A stretch of 64,000 bases of DNA from Dipteronia dyeriana (taxonomy: Eukaryota > Streptophyta > Magnoliopsida > Sapindales > Sapindaceae). The DNA is taken from NCBI GenBank assembly GCA_032871835.1, contig CM065298.1:10217596-10281595 (forward strand), written 5' to 3'. Made by a program: the position numbers and the translations under genes. Under the pieces are notes generated by a model. The model saw only the letters and a list, made by a program, of their open reading frames with translations, was not told the origin of the DNA and made no database searches. Shown here one piece after another: positions 10,130-21,290 of this stretch; position 1 is the first letter of the stretch, and the number at the start of each line of letters is the position of its first letter.

Positions 10130-12081
10130 AGCTGGGAGGGGTTAGTCGATCTTTGGTCGACCTTGAAGATATCCCACCCTCATCCGTACAAGGAACCTTC
10201 CTCGTATGGTTTTTCCTAGAGTTGTTGGAGGTGTCATCCAAAGTGGGACCTCCGCTGATAGTATGTATTGCCTGAATCTGTTGCATCAGGTCTGCCTGCT
10301 CTCCTTTCCTCTTCTCAGCATGCTCTCGGATCTTGGCTTGCACCTCCCTTCTAGCCTGAATGTTCTCCCTGACTTGTTGTAAGAACTTTATCAAGCATCC
10401 TCCCCTTATCAAAGCCTCTATCTTGTTCCGTAGGTTGTAGCAATCTGCAGTGTTGTGCCCTATTTCCTCAAAAAATTGTAACATTTGTAACGATTTCTTT
10501 TATCGACCAGGGCTTTCATAGGAGCAAGCTTCTGTAACAATCCTTTATCCCGAATAGAGAGGTAGACTGTTTCCCGGGATGCATTTAAAGGAGTAAAATG
10601 GTTGTACCCCCTTTCATCGTGGGCTATAGGGGTCATTGTCTTGGGAGGTAGTAAAGCTTGAGGAGGAGCTCGTTTATCCGGATACCTTTATGATCTGGGC
10701 TGAGGAAAAGGGGAGCCGTATTTCGATTTATTAGGGGGTTTGTTCTGGCTTTTTTGAGCTTGCCCGGGTCTGGGAGCTTCCTTCTTTTTCCGCTTTTTGG
10801 CTCTCAGATCGTCATGCTCCATCTTGACCTTGAGCTGTTCGTCGACCTCAATCTGTTCCAGAGCCCGGCAATAGACTTCCTGGTAGGTTTCCAGAGGTCT
10901 CTTGGCAAAAGACCAAAACAATTTTCCCACCCACAAGTTTCTTCTGAAGTTGGAGAGGGATTCTCTCTCGGTAAAGACCCCCATCTGGATGACTTCCTTG
11001 AGGAAGCGTTAGACATAAGCCTGGAGAGTTTCCCCTCTCTCCTGGATCACGTACTGTAGATGGATCGGGTCTTTCAGTCAGGGCTTAACTCCCTAGAATT
11101 ATGAGCAGAAATCAGTTGATAACTTGGTGAAGGAATCCATGCTCCCATGGGTTAGTTTTCTAAACCAGGTCTTAGCATAATCCGTGAGTGTAGTGGGGAA
11201 CATTCGACACATAGCGGCCCTGGTTATGTTCTGGACCTCCATCTATTGAACGAAACTCTCTAAGTGGCTCCGAGGATTTTCAGACCCAGAGAACCTGTCA
11301 GCTGGCATTTTGAACTTAAGCGGGAGCTCTGCCTCCCGGATCCTTCTGGTGAAGGGGGTGTTCATTTCACTTAGAGGATCTTTCTTATCCTCTTTGTACT
11401 TCTCCTTCTTCATTAATTGGACCTCTTTCTGTAGCTCTGCCAACTGATCCCTTAGTCGCTTGCTTTTGGACTTCCTTGAGTCCATTTCAGACTCCTCACC
11501 ATCAGATTCCTCTGATGAACTGGTGATCTCTACCCGGCTCCTTCCTAGGGGGCTTTGCTGACTTTCTTCTTCTCTACTCCGGGTTTCCCTCCTTATAATT
11601 GTTGGGTGGAAGAACTCTTCCCGCCCCCGGGGAATAACATCTGCCTCGGATCTGACTTGTCTTGGTTGGTAGCTTGGTAGTGCTTCAGGAACATAGGGCA
11701 TGGGCCCTAGCCTATCCCGAATCGAGGTCGGGAGCCCTGTTATGTTACGAGTTGATTCTCGGGGGGCAGGTCCCAGGCAATCAAAGGCGGGTTGCCTAGC
11801 CCCAAGCTTGCTTGTCATCCCTGATTGCAGAGACCCGTTTGTTGGATGGCGATACCCTCAGCGAGTAGTCGAATGCGGATGTTCTCTATAAAGGTCTCCG
11901 CTTGTTGGTTGAGCTCGACCTGGCTTCCCAGAGGGGGATCCAAAGCCCGCACAATAGCTGACTGGGTGGGAATCTGGTTATGGAGCCTGGATTTTCTCCC
12001 TTTCCTCGGGACCATTCGTGTCAATGTAGCAGAAGGTTGCCCTGAGGTGCCCTGCTGTCCTTGTGAAGAACGGAGCCTCAT
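10130..12081 (-). pseudogene. Tat-1 gag
   Basis: Starts at ATG 12081 (MRLRSSQGQQ), just inside the primer site. A charged serine-rich N-terminal part leads to a lysine/glutamate-rich, coiled-coil-like segment (KRLRDQLAELQKEVQLMKKE). The retrotransposon gag core follows (LPLKFKMPADRFSGSENP, then FPTTLTDYAKTWFRKLTHG and FRRNLWVGKLFWSF). Near 10480-10430 there is a knuckle-like part (EIGHNTADCYNLRNKIEALI). There is a frameshift near 11815, and at least four stops interrupt the core; these read as TAG or TAA where Q or W is expected. Confidence 0.82.
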
Positions 12082-12140
12082 GATGACTTTAAAATAATGA
12101 ACTTTTTGAATGTAAAAGAAAAATGGTGGTGTGAGAGGTT

Positions 12141-12157
12141 TCCCACAGACGGCGCCA
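12141..12157 (-). other. Primer binding site of Tat-1
   Basis: The minus strand reads TGGCGCCGTCTGTGGGA, five bases (GAAAG on the plus strand) from the LTR at 12163. This is a TGGCGCC-type tRNA 3'-end complement as used by Tat-group elements. The element at 16617 has the same spacer and a two-base variant of this site (18820-18837). Confidence 0.82.
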
Positions 12158-12162
12158 GAAAG

Positions 12163-13257
12163 TGTTGACAAGAAATTTATTCGGGATGAAAAATCCCTGT
12201 TAACACCCTCGAGACCACTACCACGAAAGTGATGGCTGGGGTCGGTACCGTTGGTTCCCGACCTGTTTAAGAGAGAGATGGGTGGCTGGAATGTAATAAC
12301 AGTAAGAGGGAATTTTATTATTGATTTATTCAAGATACAAATAGCTCTCTAGTTTGCTCACAGTCTCTCAGAGGTGTAGGGTGGTGGCAACTCGGTGCAT
12401 GTCGAATAGTGGAGATGAAGGTGACCGTGTTCTGATTCTAGAATTTAGGTCCTCCTTCTATGTATAAATTTGTTGCTTACGATCTTTTTTCTTTTTTTTT
12501 TGTCTCTTTTCATTTTACCATGCTTGGCCTCTCATATATATCGTCCAAGTGGGTTTTTAGTTCGCAGATAATCTACATTGATCTCATGAATCCGTTCCCT
12601 CCTTATCAGACAGGATTCGTCATTTAAATTTGAATTGTTTCCGGATTCGACGATATCGTTGACAAAGATAAGTTTGTTCCCTTATTTGGATTAAACTCTT
12701 GACGTGCATGCAAGTATTACTTGGGTGCACTTGTGCCATGGATCTTCATGGAGGTCATCCTGCCAGCTGCCTGGTGCCCCGTAGAGTAGGGTAGATCCCT
12801 GCTCTGGCTCTGTTCTTAGAAGCTTAAGATGGATTTTCCAAGACCCGTGGGGGCTCGAGGTCCTCTTGTAGACCTTCATGGGAGGTAGATGGGGTAGTGT
12901 TGTTTTAGGCGTGATTCTTCCTTTATGCCCAGCAGGGACAGCGGGCTTCTAGAGAGGTTGGCGGGCTACTTTCGAATGTCTCTTGAGCTTGAATACTTCC
13001 CTTGGCACTCACGGGGCGGTTGTGGAGCTCAACCTCAGAGCCGAGGTTCCCCGATAGATGGTCTGGAGGAAACCCGGGTTCCAGTACTCTTATGGGGACT
13101 CATTCTGGTCGCGTCTGGATTGTCTTCTGGTAGCTTTGAAGCCGAGTCGGCCTTCCCTGCTCCTACGGGGTGGCTTTACGATCTTTTCGGGCTTTATGAT
13201 TGTAGATTATGGGTGAAAAAATTCTCTTTGACCTCTGGCCAAATTTCACTATTAACA
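12163..13257 (-). repeat. 5' LTR of Tat-1
   Basis: Direct repeat of 1100-2198, TGTTGAC to TTAACA. It is the 5' LTR because the primer site and gag follow it on the minus strand. Beyond it the SIRE-like sequence resumes. Confidence 0.9.
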
Positions 13258-14287
13258 CAATCCTAGCTATCACAGTACAACACTCAATCATGTCATTACA
13301 ACAATCTCTAATTTGTATCTAGAATTTGTTCTAAGAGCATACAGATAACTAAAGAGATGGCTTAGCAAGCAAAACACTTAACTTGTAAGAAGATAGTGAA
13401 GAACTTACCAAACAAGATGTGATGAAGCAACCCTATCCATTGATGCACTCTAAATAAACTTAGATGATGCAAGATGAAGTTTTTATGCACATGGGAATGC
13501 TTTGAGTGATTAAAAATGAGTTCTTATAAGAGTTTTTCCTTTGAAATGTGTTCTAAGGAAAATATGTGATGTTCTGAACTCTTACACGACATTAAACCAA
13601 AGAGTTATATATATATGAGATTCAAAAAAAGTGAGGTGGTTTTGAAAAAAACGTTCCAGCTTCCTCTGTGTGCGCTGGTGATGTACGCTGGTCCAGTAGC
13701 GCACATCTTAATTTTACAATAGATGATGGACGAGTGGCACAACACTTGCGCAAATCCTTTAGAATGTTTGCGCTGGTGAGGATGCGCTAGTCGAGTAGCG
13801 CACCACCAGCGCACACCCACTTTTTTTAACTGTGCGTTGGTGCAACAACGCAGCTCAGTGGCGTAACACATGTGACGATCCGCTAGAATGTTGCGCTTGT
13901 GAGGTGCTTTGGTCGAGTAGCGCACCACCAGCGCAAAGCCTATTTTCAACACTCAAACACACAATTTCAACTTGTTCAAGAGTGATGAAAAATGCATCTT
14001 ATTCTAATGCCAAACATGACATAAAACATTTAATTACAAGATGCAAATAAATCAACAAGAGTCATTTAAATCAAAATGCACACCAGTAAACACTCAACAT
14101 ATAAGAATTAAAGTTATGCATGAATTTGTGAGTGTGTGCAATTATCTCTTCAAAGTAAGTAGGCACAAGAATTTTACCTTCGGTGCTTCTCCTCTTGAGG
14201 TCTTGAGATCCTAAGCTACCCTTACATAAAACCCCAAACATGTGATTTGTTCACGAAATAAGTCAATCAACAATTGAGGACTTTAAA
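13258..14287 (-). mobile_element. SIRE-like LTR remnant, right part of the split element
   Basis: Homologous to the last ~1.3 kb of the LTRs at 49671-51731 and 54097-56179. Shared features are the GAACTTACC block, a TATATATATA box region near 13605, a GC-richer cassette with GCGCTGGTG and CCACCAGCGC words (13660-13940), and the ending TCACGAAATAAGTCAATC...GGACTTTA. It stops at 14287, where Tat-2 pol sequence starts without any LTR. No real coding region seen. Confidence 0.65.
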
Positions 14288-15687
14288 CTCGACAACTGAA
14301 TCATCGAACTGAAGTACTTGCCAAGATAGTTGCATATGGTGGCCAGACCTTACCTCACAGAGTCCCTCTTCAAGTGATCCCCCTACCTAGCATTATGACA
14401 GGTAAGGAAGCTTATACCTTGGACCGACAATTGTGCTGGATGGATCCAATAGTGGATTATCTATAGGATGGGAAACTCCTTGAGGATCCCGACCAAGCTA
14501 GGAGGGTGAAAAGGCTCTCGGTCCGATATTTTATGGTGGATGGGCATCTATACCGGAGGGGAAAATCCCTTCCCGTGCTCCGATGTCTACACCCTGAAGA
14601 TGCCAAGTGGGCTTTGATAGAGGTTCATTCTGGGGAATGCAGGAACCACATTGGTGGGGAGGCTTTGGTATATCAGGTTCTCCGGCTAATCATCCATCAA
14701 GACGCGAAAAGCTTAGTGCAAGCCTGTGAGGCATGCCAGAAGGCCGCCAACTTGAGTCACCTCCCTCCAGAGCGGTTGTCGTCTCTTAGCTTGCCATACC
14801 TCTTTGCTATGTGGAGAGTCGAATTGATTGGACCGCTTCCTATAGCTCCGGATCAAGCCAAGCATGCTATCATAGCAACTGACTATTTCACAAGATGGGT
14901 CGAAGCCGGACCGCTCTCCCACATATCAAAAGAAAACACAACAAGGTTCATCAAGACTAATGTAATTTACAGGTTCTGAACCCCCTTGCCATTATAGCTG
15001 ACCTCGACAAACAGTTTGATAATAGCCGATTCAAAGATTTTTGCAAAGGCTTGAGAATCGACCTTCTGTAGCTTTCGGGGTTGAAGTAGTTCTACCCAAT
15101 TGCCATTATAGCCCACCCTCACACCAACGGTCGGGTGGAATCCACGAACAAAACCATTAAGAAGCTGTTGAAGAAAAAACTACAGCAGAAGAAAGGGTAA
15201 ATGGGCAGAGGAGCTTCCCGAGGTCCTCTAGGCTTACCTCATTACAAGGAGAACAGCTACCGGGAAAATGCTCTACTCGGTAGCCTTCGGGGTTGAAGTA
15301 GTTCTACCTATCAAGCACAAATTGACCTCCTTTAGAGTCCAACGTTTCGAACCAGGGAGCAATGAAAGTAAGCTCCGAGCTAGCTTGGACCTCCTGGAAG
15401 AGAAATAAGATCTAATAGTCGAGAATGTAGCAATCTACCAAAGCAGGATTGCCAGGTACTTCAACATGAGGGTTAAAGCCCGAAACTTCTAAGAAGGAGA
15501 CCTAGTTCTCAAGAAAGTAACGTTGAATACCAGGAAGAGGTCAGACGGGGTCCTAGGGCCCAACTAGGAAAGACCATACCTAATAAATATGGTGATCCGT
15601 AATGGGGCATATAAGCTCGAGGATATGAATGGCCGACTCATTGATCATACTTGGAATGCATATCACTTAAGAAAATTCTACCCTTGA
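14288..15687 (+). pseudogene. Tat-2 integrase (with end of RNase H)
   Basis: Begins in the last residues of the second RNase H (RQLNHRTEVLAKIVA) and continues through the linker to integrase: HIGGEALVYQV, CEACQKAANLSH, VELIGPLPIAPDQAKHA, DYFTRWVEAGPL. After a stop near 14979 the core continues in shifted frames and ends in the C-terminal module (NGAYKLEDMNGRLID, HLRKFYP, stop 15685-15687). It corresponds to the Tat-1 integrase on the opposite strand and has several stops. Confidence 0.85.
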
Positions 15688-16258
15688 ATAAGGGACTTGA
15701 TCGGAACGATTTATATACCTATTTGAGGTCTCCATTACCTAGATTTTGTTCTTGTTTTCAAGTATATTTTGGTATTTGATGTGTTTGTGAGCTTTGTGTA
15801 GGTACATGTTCCCTACGGAAGGTATTTGAGCTTGATTGAAGAGTTTTGGAGGTTAAATAGCAGAATTTGGAATAGCTTGTGCAGACACCCTAAATTTGGA
15901 AGGTCATATCTCTCTCTTCCGATCAAACTACGTCGTTCATAACCATCTTTCGGAAAGCCCCGGAGGATTTTTTTCAAACACACTTTACAGATCGTGATTC
16001 CGAGATTTCTAGAGAAAGTTATGACTATTTTTGTAATGGTGCGCAAAGAAGTACGGTACGCAACCGCACGAGACCAAGTTGCGTACCGCGTTTTGTACCG
16101 CGTAGAAGGGCAGCAAGATCCAAAAATGATGTGCGGTTCGCTGTGTTGATGCGTACTGCACATCGTACCGTACATCTTGGTAGAAATATATTTTTCAGCC
16201 ATTTTCAGAGGGGTATTCATGTCTTTTCACCCAAAAGTCTTGCACTAACCTCCCACAC

Positions 16259-16266
16259 TATAAATA
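16259..16266 (+). promoter_or_regulatory. TATA box of the Athila-like LTR
   Basis: TATAAATA lies in a pyrimidine-rich context (CCCACACTATAAATACCCC) about 560 bp into the LTR. The other LTR copy has a degraded form (CTGTAAATACATC near 59293). It is the likely core promoter of the ancestral element. Confidence 0.55.
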
Positions 16267-16616
16267 CCCCTTTTTCTCCTCATTCTTAAAAGATCTATTC
16301 CCCTCTTTTCCCCTTCTCACGTCTCTTCTCTTCTTTTTCCATTTTCTTTCATCTTTTGCTCCCATAGAGGTTTTTCCTCCACGGGAGCTCACCATACACC
16401 TCTACCCTACCATTTTACATCTCCTCCATCCATCTTAGAGTAGATTACAAAGGAAATAGGTGTCAAAACCGAGCTAGGAAGGATTTGAGCATCTTTTGAG
16501 GGTTTGTCTTCAAGACTTTGTTTCATTTTACTCATTTCTTTGTATTTCTTATTTTCTTTGATGTATTCCACCAATATGGGGATATTGTAAACCTACACTT
16601 GTGTAATAAATATATT

Positions 16617-18814
16617 TATTAATAGACCAAAGAAAAATTTTCCACTTCCCATCCTTCCCGCAAGGATCCAAATTCGGGCTTATATGACGGGGTATCAAGG
16701 TCCCCGAGGTCGAGCTACCACGCGATCCGACAGAAGCAAGGTGAGGCCGCCCATACCATCTGAGCATCTCGCATGTGTCCAAGCTCACCAAATCAATCCT
16801 GACAAGACCGCATCAAGCTCTTTATACCAGGATAAAGCCCGAATCTAGGTCGACGTGAAAGGATATGGGTACCCCGACATCAAGGTACCTCGTGACAGTC
16901 TTCTAGAGCTTGCTACTATCTCTACTTTAACTAGGAGACCTTCAAGGTGCAGAACTTTTCTTGCAAAGGCCCTTCTACCTCGTCAAGGTATAATTTCGAC
17001 TTGTTCGAGCATAAAAAGAAGCCCCTAAAGCCCTATCGTCACCAAAAACACCAAGATCCACTGTAGATCCTGGCATGGTTAAATCAAGTAGCAAGAGCAG
17101 TACTCGAGCGTACCTCTCCACCCTTCTAGAGGCAAGCCAAGGTTGCCTATTTATGGCGAACACCTTACCAGGGCTTGCCAACCAAGCTCGCTACCCCGCT
17201 AGGAAGCTTGCATAATTAAGTCAAGCTCCATGATAAAGCTTGGCGTAGCTAAACCAAGCTCCCAACTACAAGGTTGGAACCCTATGGGATATTTTGCCTC
17301 TGGAATGGTTAGCACAAGCTCTATGGGAAGATCAGCATGATCGATCTAGCTCCGTGACAATCGAGAGGTCCCCAGGGGACCCCACCAGTGTACTGGATCC
17401 TAGGGTACCTCGCTCTTAAGGAATATAAAATGTCACCTCATGTAACTTCCATGAAGTACCTCTCCAAAGTAACATGCAGAATTAGAGCTCTTATCTCGGC
17501 AACGTAGGAAGAGAGGATTGACTTTCATGACATTTAAAGTACCATTAATGAGGTCAACCGCATTAATGGAGGTAGTCAACCCTATTAATGAGTTCAAATT
17601 CCTTTTCCTCCAAGATATCCTCTACAACCGATTATTGGGGGTCAACTATAACGGAAAATCCCGCCTATCAAGGAAGGAAGAGTCTAAAGATGAAACAATC
17701 ATATCTTCTGGGAGATAATAGCTACAAGCCGATCAACTACATTAAAGGAAGAATCGTATTCGTTAAGGAAACGAAGACTAATTGAAGAGTCCTGGACTTG
17801 CACGCCAAGGTAGTCACCATGTATAAATATGCCTGTAAAAGGCATAGTGGGGGGCTGAGATCGAAGAACACACAGTGGAGATCACTCATATCATTTCCAA
17901 TACCAAAAACGACCAGCCCTAGGAATGTCTACATGCTTCGTTTAAAGATCTCTTGACATCATCAATGTATATGTTACATTTACCTAGAATATACCGGTAT
18001 CGGTCTACATTCGACCACCATTGTAAGCTCTCTGGAGCGACTACGTTGTATTACTTCACCATTCTTGTAAGCTTCCCATAGTATTCTTTGATATATACAT
18101 AAAGAAGGGTATTCCTCCTTCCGCCGGATACTACCTTGGGGTTTTTTAGCATATGATCATTCGTGATGCTTTTTACCCCCTTGGTCAGTCCACCTCCATC
18201 TACAAAAGACTTGTGTTTCTCTTACTTGTGTCCTGTGTAATGCATACGAATATGAGTGTAAGCTAGTTTCCTACCTCGATGGACCTAGCACTCTTATCCT
18301 TCCATCTACATGCCAAAGTCGCACATCAAGATGAGGATTAACCACCCAAACCAGCTTGAAGGAATTCGATGAGCTCTCAAGCATCATCTTTATGGCAGAA
18401 ATCGAGCTCTACGACACTGAAGCTAGATAAACCCCCTCCTTACTTGCTATCTAGGTCGGGGAATTACAGGAAGGAATCGGGCTCCAGAACCCTGCCCCGG
18501 GTACCATGACGGGCTCTTACCCCGACCGAGGACCAAGACCAGGACAGAGATCAACCCCTTCATACCAGTAAGGGAACCTTGAGCTCCCTCGTTTCCTACC
18601 TACCACGAAGCCCGACCGAAAGGATGACTCATCTCCTACCTATCGCGAAGCCCGACGACTGGGATGACTCATTTTCTACCTATCACTCCATACTCCATAT
18701 TCATACAAGATCAGGTCATGTATCAACAATACCAACCCTAGCCACCACCTCCGTGGTAGTGGTCTTAAGGGTGTTAGCAGGGATTTCTCATCCTAAACAA
18801 ATTTCCCGTTAACA
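16617..18814 (+). repeat. 5' LTR of the non-autonomous element
   Basis: Direct repeat of 23920-26031. The 5' terminus has a G-to-A change (TATTAATAG for TGTTAATAG) and lacks about 17 bases present in the other LTR. It carries about 110 bp near 17160-17280, rich in CAAGCTC words, that the right LTR lacks. It ends TTCCCGTTAACA. Small ORFs inside are not conserved between the LTRs. Confidence 0.85.
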
Positions 18815-18819
18815 CTTTC

Positions 18820-18837
18820 TGGCACCGTCTATGGGGA
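18820..18837 (+). other. Primer binding site of the non-autonomous element
   Basis: TGGCACCGTCTATGGGGA, five bases (CTTTC) after the LTR. It differs from the Tat-1 site at two positions, both G-to-A transitions, as expected from decay of methylated cytosines on the other strand. Confidence 0.75.
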
Positions 18838-19384
18838 ATTTCCACACCCGCTTTTTTGAAAGCCTCTATGTCTTTACATGAGTATCATTATACAGTCGAG
18901 GTAACAGATTCATTATTCATGCAATATCATTTACTATATAAGAAGTCTTTTCTCTATACTTGTCTATATCGCCTATGCATCGCATGTGGTGCTCATTTTA
19001 TCATTTAACGAGTTTCGTTTATTGTGGAGAAAATATGGTATGTGGGATTCCTAGTGGAACCAGTTCATTATGCTACTCCAATGAAGTGAACCTGCTCAGA
19101 TAATCGTGGAGCTCCAATACAGTAGCTCCCCGCTTGAAAATCTCCTATATAGCTTAACCATTCTGATACATCGAGAGCTTCTATACAGTAGAACTGCACC
19201 TCTACTGCTTATTTACAACCGGTAGATCTCTTATATAGTAGATCCGTGGGACTTGGACATGGTCATAAAGGACCATTCATGTCAACGTATCCACCCTTCA
19301 GAAGCTCTTAGGTAGAGGTAGCAGGTCGACTCATGAATCTAAGAAGCCAACTCAACTGTATAGCTTCTAGAGTAGCACCACCAG
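18838..19384 (+). other. Leader region of the non-autonomous element
   Basis: Between the primer site and the tandem array. No gag-like frame or conserved motif seen. Short repeated words such as CAGTAGCTCC and CAGTAGAACTG occur near 19120-19190. Confidence 0.5.
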
Positions 19385-21290
19385 TAGAAGATTAATTGTT
19401 CCACGCCTCATGCACCGGGCCAGTCAACTCCCAAGTGAGCCACTGAACTCTCGGCTCAGTCCAGGAGGATCCAGAGCTTTCTCTCAATTGCAGGGGACTC
19501 CAAAGATCCCAAACATGCTACTGGACCAGTATCTGACCGGTGGCTTCGCTTCATGTTTACCGGGCCATTCACCACCTTACCAAGCCATCGAAGCCCGATC
19601 GGATCGAGGAGGTCTCAAAAGCTTTCCATATTTGGTAAGGCCACCTACGTGCTTAAGCAAGCTTCAAGAGCAGTAGCATCGCTACAAGACCGGTGGCTTC
19701 GCTCTTTATGTACCGGGTCATTCATCGCCCTAGCAAGCCACCGAAGCCCGATCTGATCGGGGTGAGCCTAGAGGTTTCCCACTCTTGGTAAGGCCTTCTT
19801 CATGCCTAAGCAAACCTCTGGACTAGCAGCCTCACTGTAAGGCCAAGTGGCTCCTCACTTTTTACACCGGGTCGGTCAACCCCCAAGTGAGCCACTAAAT
19901 TCTTGGTTCATTCCAGGAGGGTCCAGATCTTTCCCTCAGTTGCCGGGGACTCTAAAGATCCCAAGCATGCTTCTAGACCAGTACCAGACCGGTGGCTTCG
20001 CTCCATATTTATCCGGCCATTCACCGCCCTAGCAAGCCACCGAAGCCCGATCCGATCGAGGAGGTCTCAGAAGTTTCTCACCTTTGGCAAGGCCACTTAT
20101 ATGCCTAAGCAAGCTTCTAGAGCGGTAGCATTGCTACAAGACCGGTGGCTTCGATCTATATGTACCGGGTCATTCATCGCCCTAGCAAGCCATCGAAACC
20201 CGATCTGATCTAGGAGAGCCCAGAGGTTTCCCACTCTTGGTAAGGCCTCATACATGCCTAAGCAAACCTCTGGAGTAGCAGCCTCACTGTAAGGCCAAGT
20301 GGCTCCTCACTTTTTACACCGGGCTGGTCAACGCCCAAGTGAGCAACTAAATTCTTGGTTCATTCCAGGATGGTCCAGAGCCTCATTTCAATTGCAAGGG
20401 ACTCCAAAAATCCCAAGCATGCTTCTGGACCAATACCAGATCGCTGGTTTGGCTCCATGTTTACCAGGCCATTCATCGCCCTAGCAAGCCACCGAAGGCC
20501 GATCTGATCTAGGAGGTCTCAGAAGCTTCCCACATTTGGTAAGGCCACCTACTTGCCTTAGCAAGGTTCTAGAGCGGTAGCATCGCTACAAGACCGGTGG
20601 CTTCGCTCTATATGTACTGGGTCATTCATCGCCCTAGCAAACCACCGAAGCTCGATATGGTCGAGGAGAGCCCAAAGGTTTCCCACTCTTGGTAAGGCCT
20701 CCTACATGCCTAAACAAACCTCTGGACTAGCAACCTTACTGTAAGGCCAAGTAGCTCTTCACTTCTTATACAGGGCCGGTCAATGCCTAATTGAGCCATC
20801 GAGCTCCTATTTCGTTCCAACATGGTCTAGAGCCTCATTTCAATTGCAGGGGACTCCAAAGATCCCAAGCATGCTTCTGAAACAGTACTAGACTGGTGGT
20901 TTCGCTCTATATGTATCGGGTCATTCAACGCCCTAGCAAGCCACAGAAGCCCGATCCGATCGATGAGGTCGCGGAAGCTTCCCACATTTGGTAAGGCCAC
21001 CTATGTGCCTAAGCAAGCTTCTAGAGCAGTAGCACTGCTACAAGACCGGTGGCTTCGCTCTATATATACCGAGTCATTCACCACCCTAGCAAGCCACCGA
21101 AGCCCGATCTAATCGATGAGGTCTCAGAAGCTTCCCATATTTGGTAAGGCCACCTACGTGCCTAAGCAAGCTTCTAGACCAGTAGCATCGCTACAAGACC
21201 GGTGGCTTCGCTCTATATGTACCGGGCCTTTCACCGTCCTAGCAAGCCACCGAAGCCTGATCCGATCGAGGACATCCTAGATCCAGAGCC
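19385..21290 (+). repeat. Tandem array with three-monomer higher-order unit (~452 bp)
   Basis: Monomers of about 150 bp carry the core GGTGGCTTCGCTC...ACCGGG...CAAGCCACCGAAGCCCGATC. Every third monomer is a distinct variant (CCAAGTGGCTCCTCACTTTT near 19844, 20298 and 20749). The period of the variant and of the other two types is about 450-453 bp, giving about four higher-order units. Degenerate monomers continue to about 21540 and near 22490-22600. ORFs of 60-100 codons in it are by-products of the repeat. Confidence 0.85.

Larger units (their letters stand above)
1100..13257 (-). mobile_element. Tat-1: full-length Ty3/gypsy element of the Tat lineage
   Basis: A 12.2 kb LTR retrotransposon in minus orientation with LTRs of about 1.1 kb (1100-2198 and 12163-13257), a TGGCGCC-type primer site, gag and pol on the minus strand, two RNase H domains, and a plus-strand gene between pol and the 3' LTR. 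Dual RNase H and an antisense ORF at this place are known marks of the Tat group (Grande and Retand are examples). The LTR copies differ at about 16 sites in their first ~285 bases by eye, so it is not a recent insert. The flanks CAAAG and CAATC agree at only three of five bases, so the target duplication is decayed or uncertain. Confidence 0.9.

Noticed and set aside
1095..13262. A clean 5 bp target duplication for Tat-1
   Set aside because: CAAAG and CAATC agree at only three bases; recorded as uncertain rather than called.
19410..20484. Series of 60-100 codon ORFs in the tandem array
   Set aside because: They recur with the 452 bp repeat period and shift frame between units; no start context or homology.
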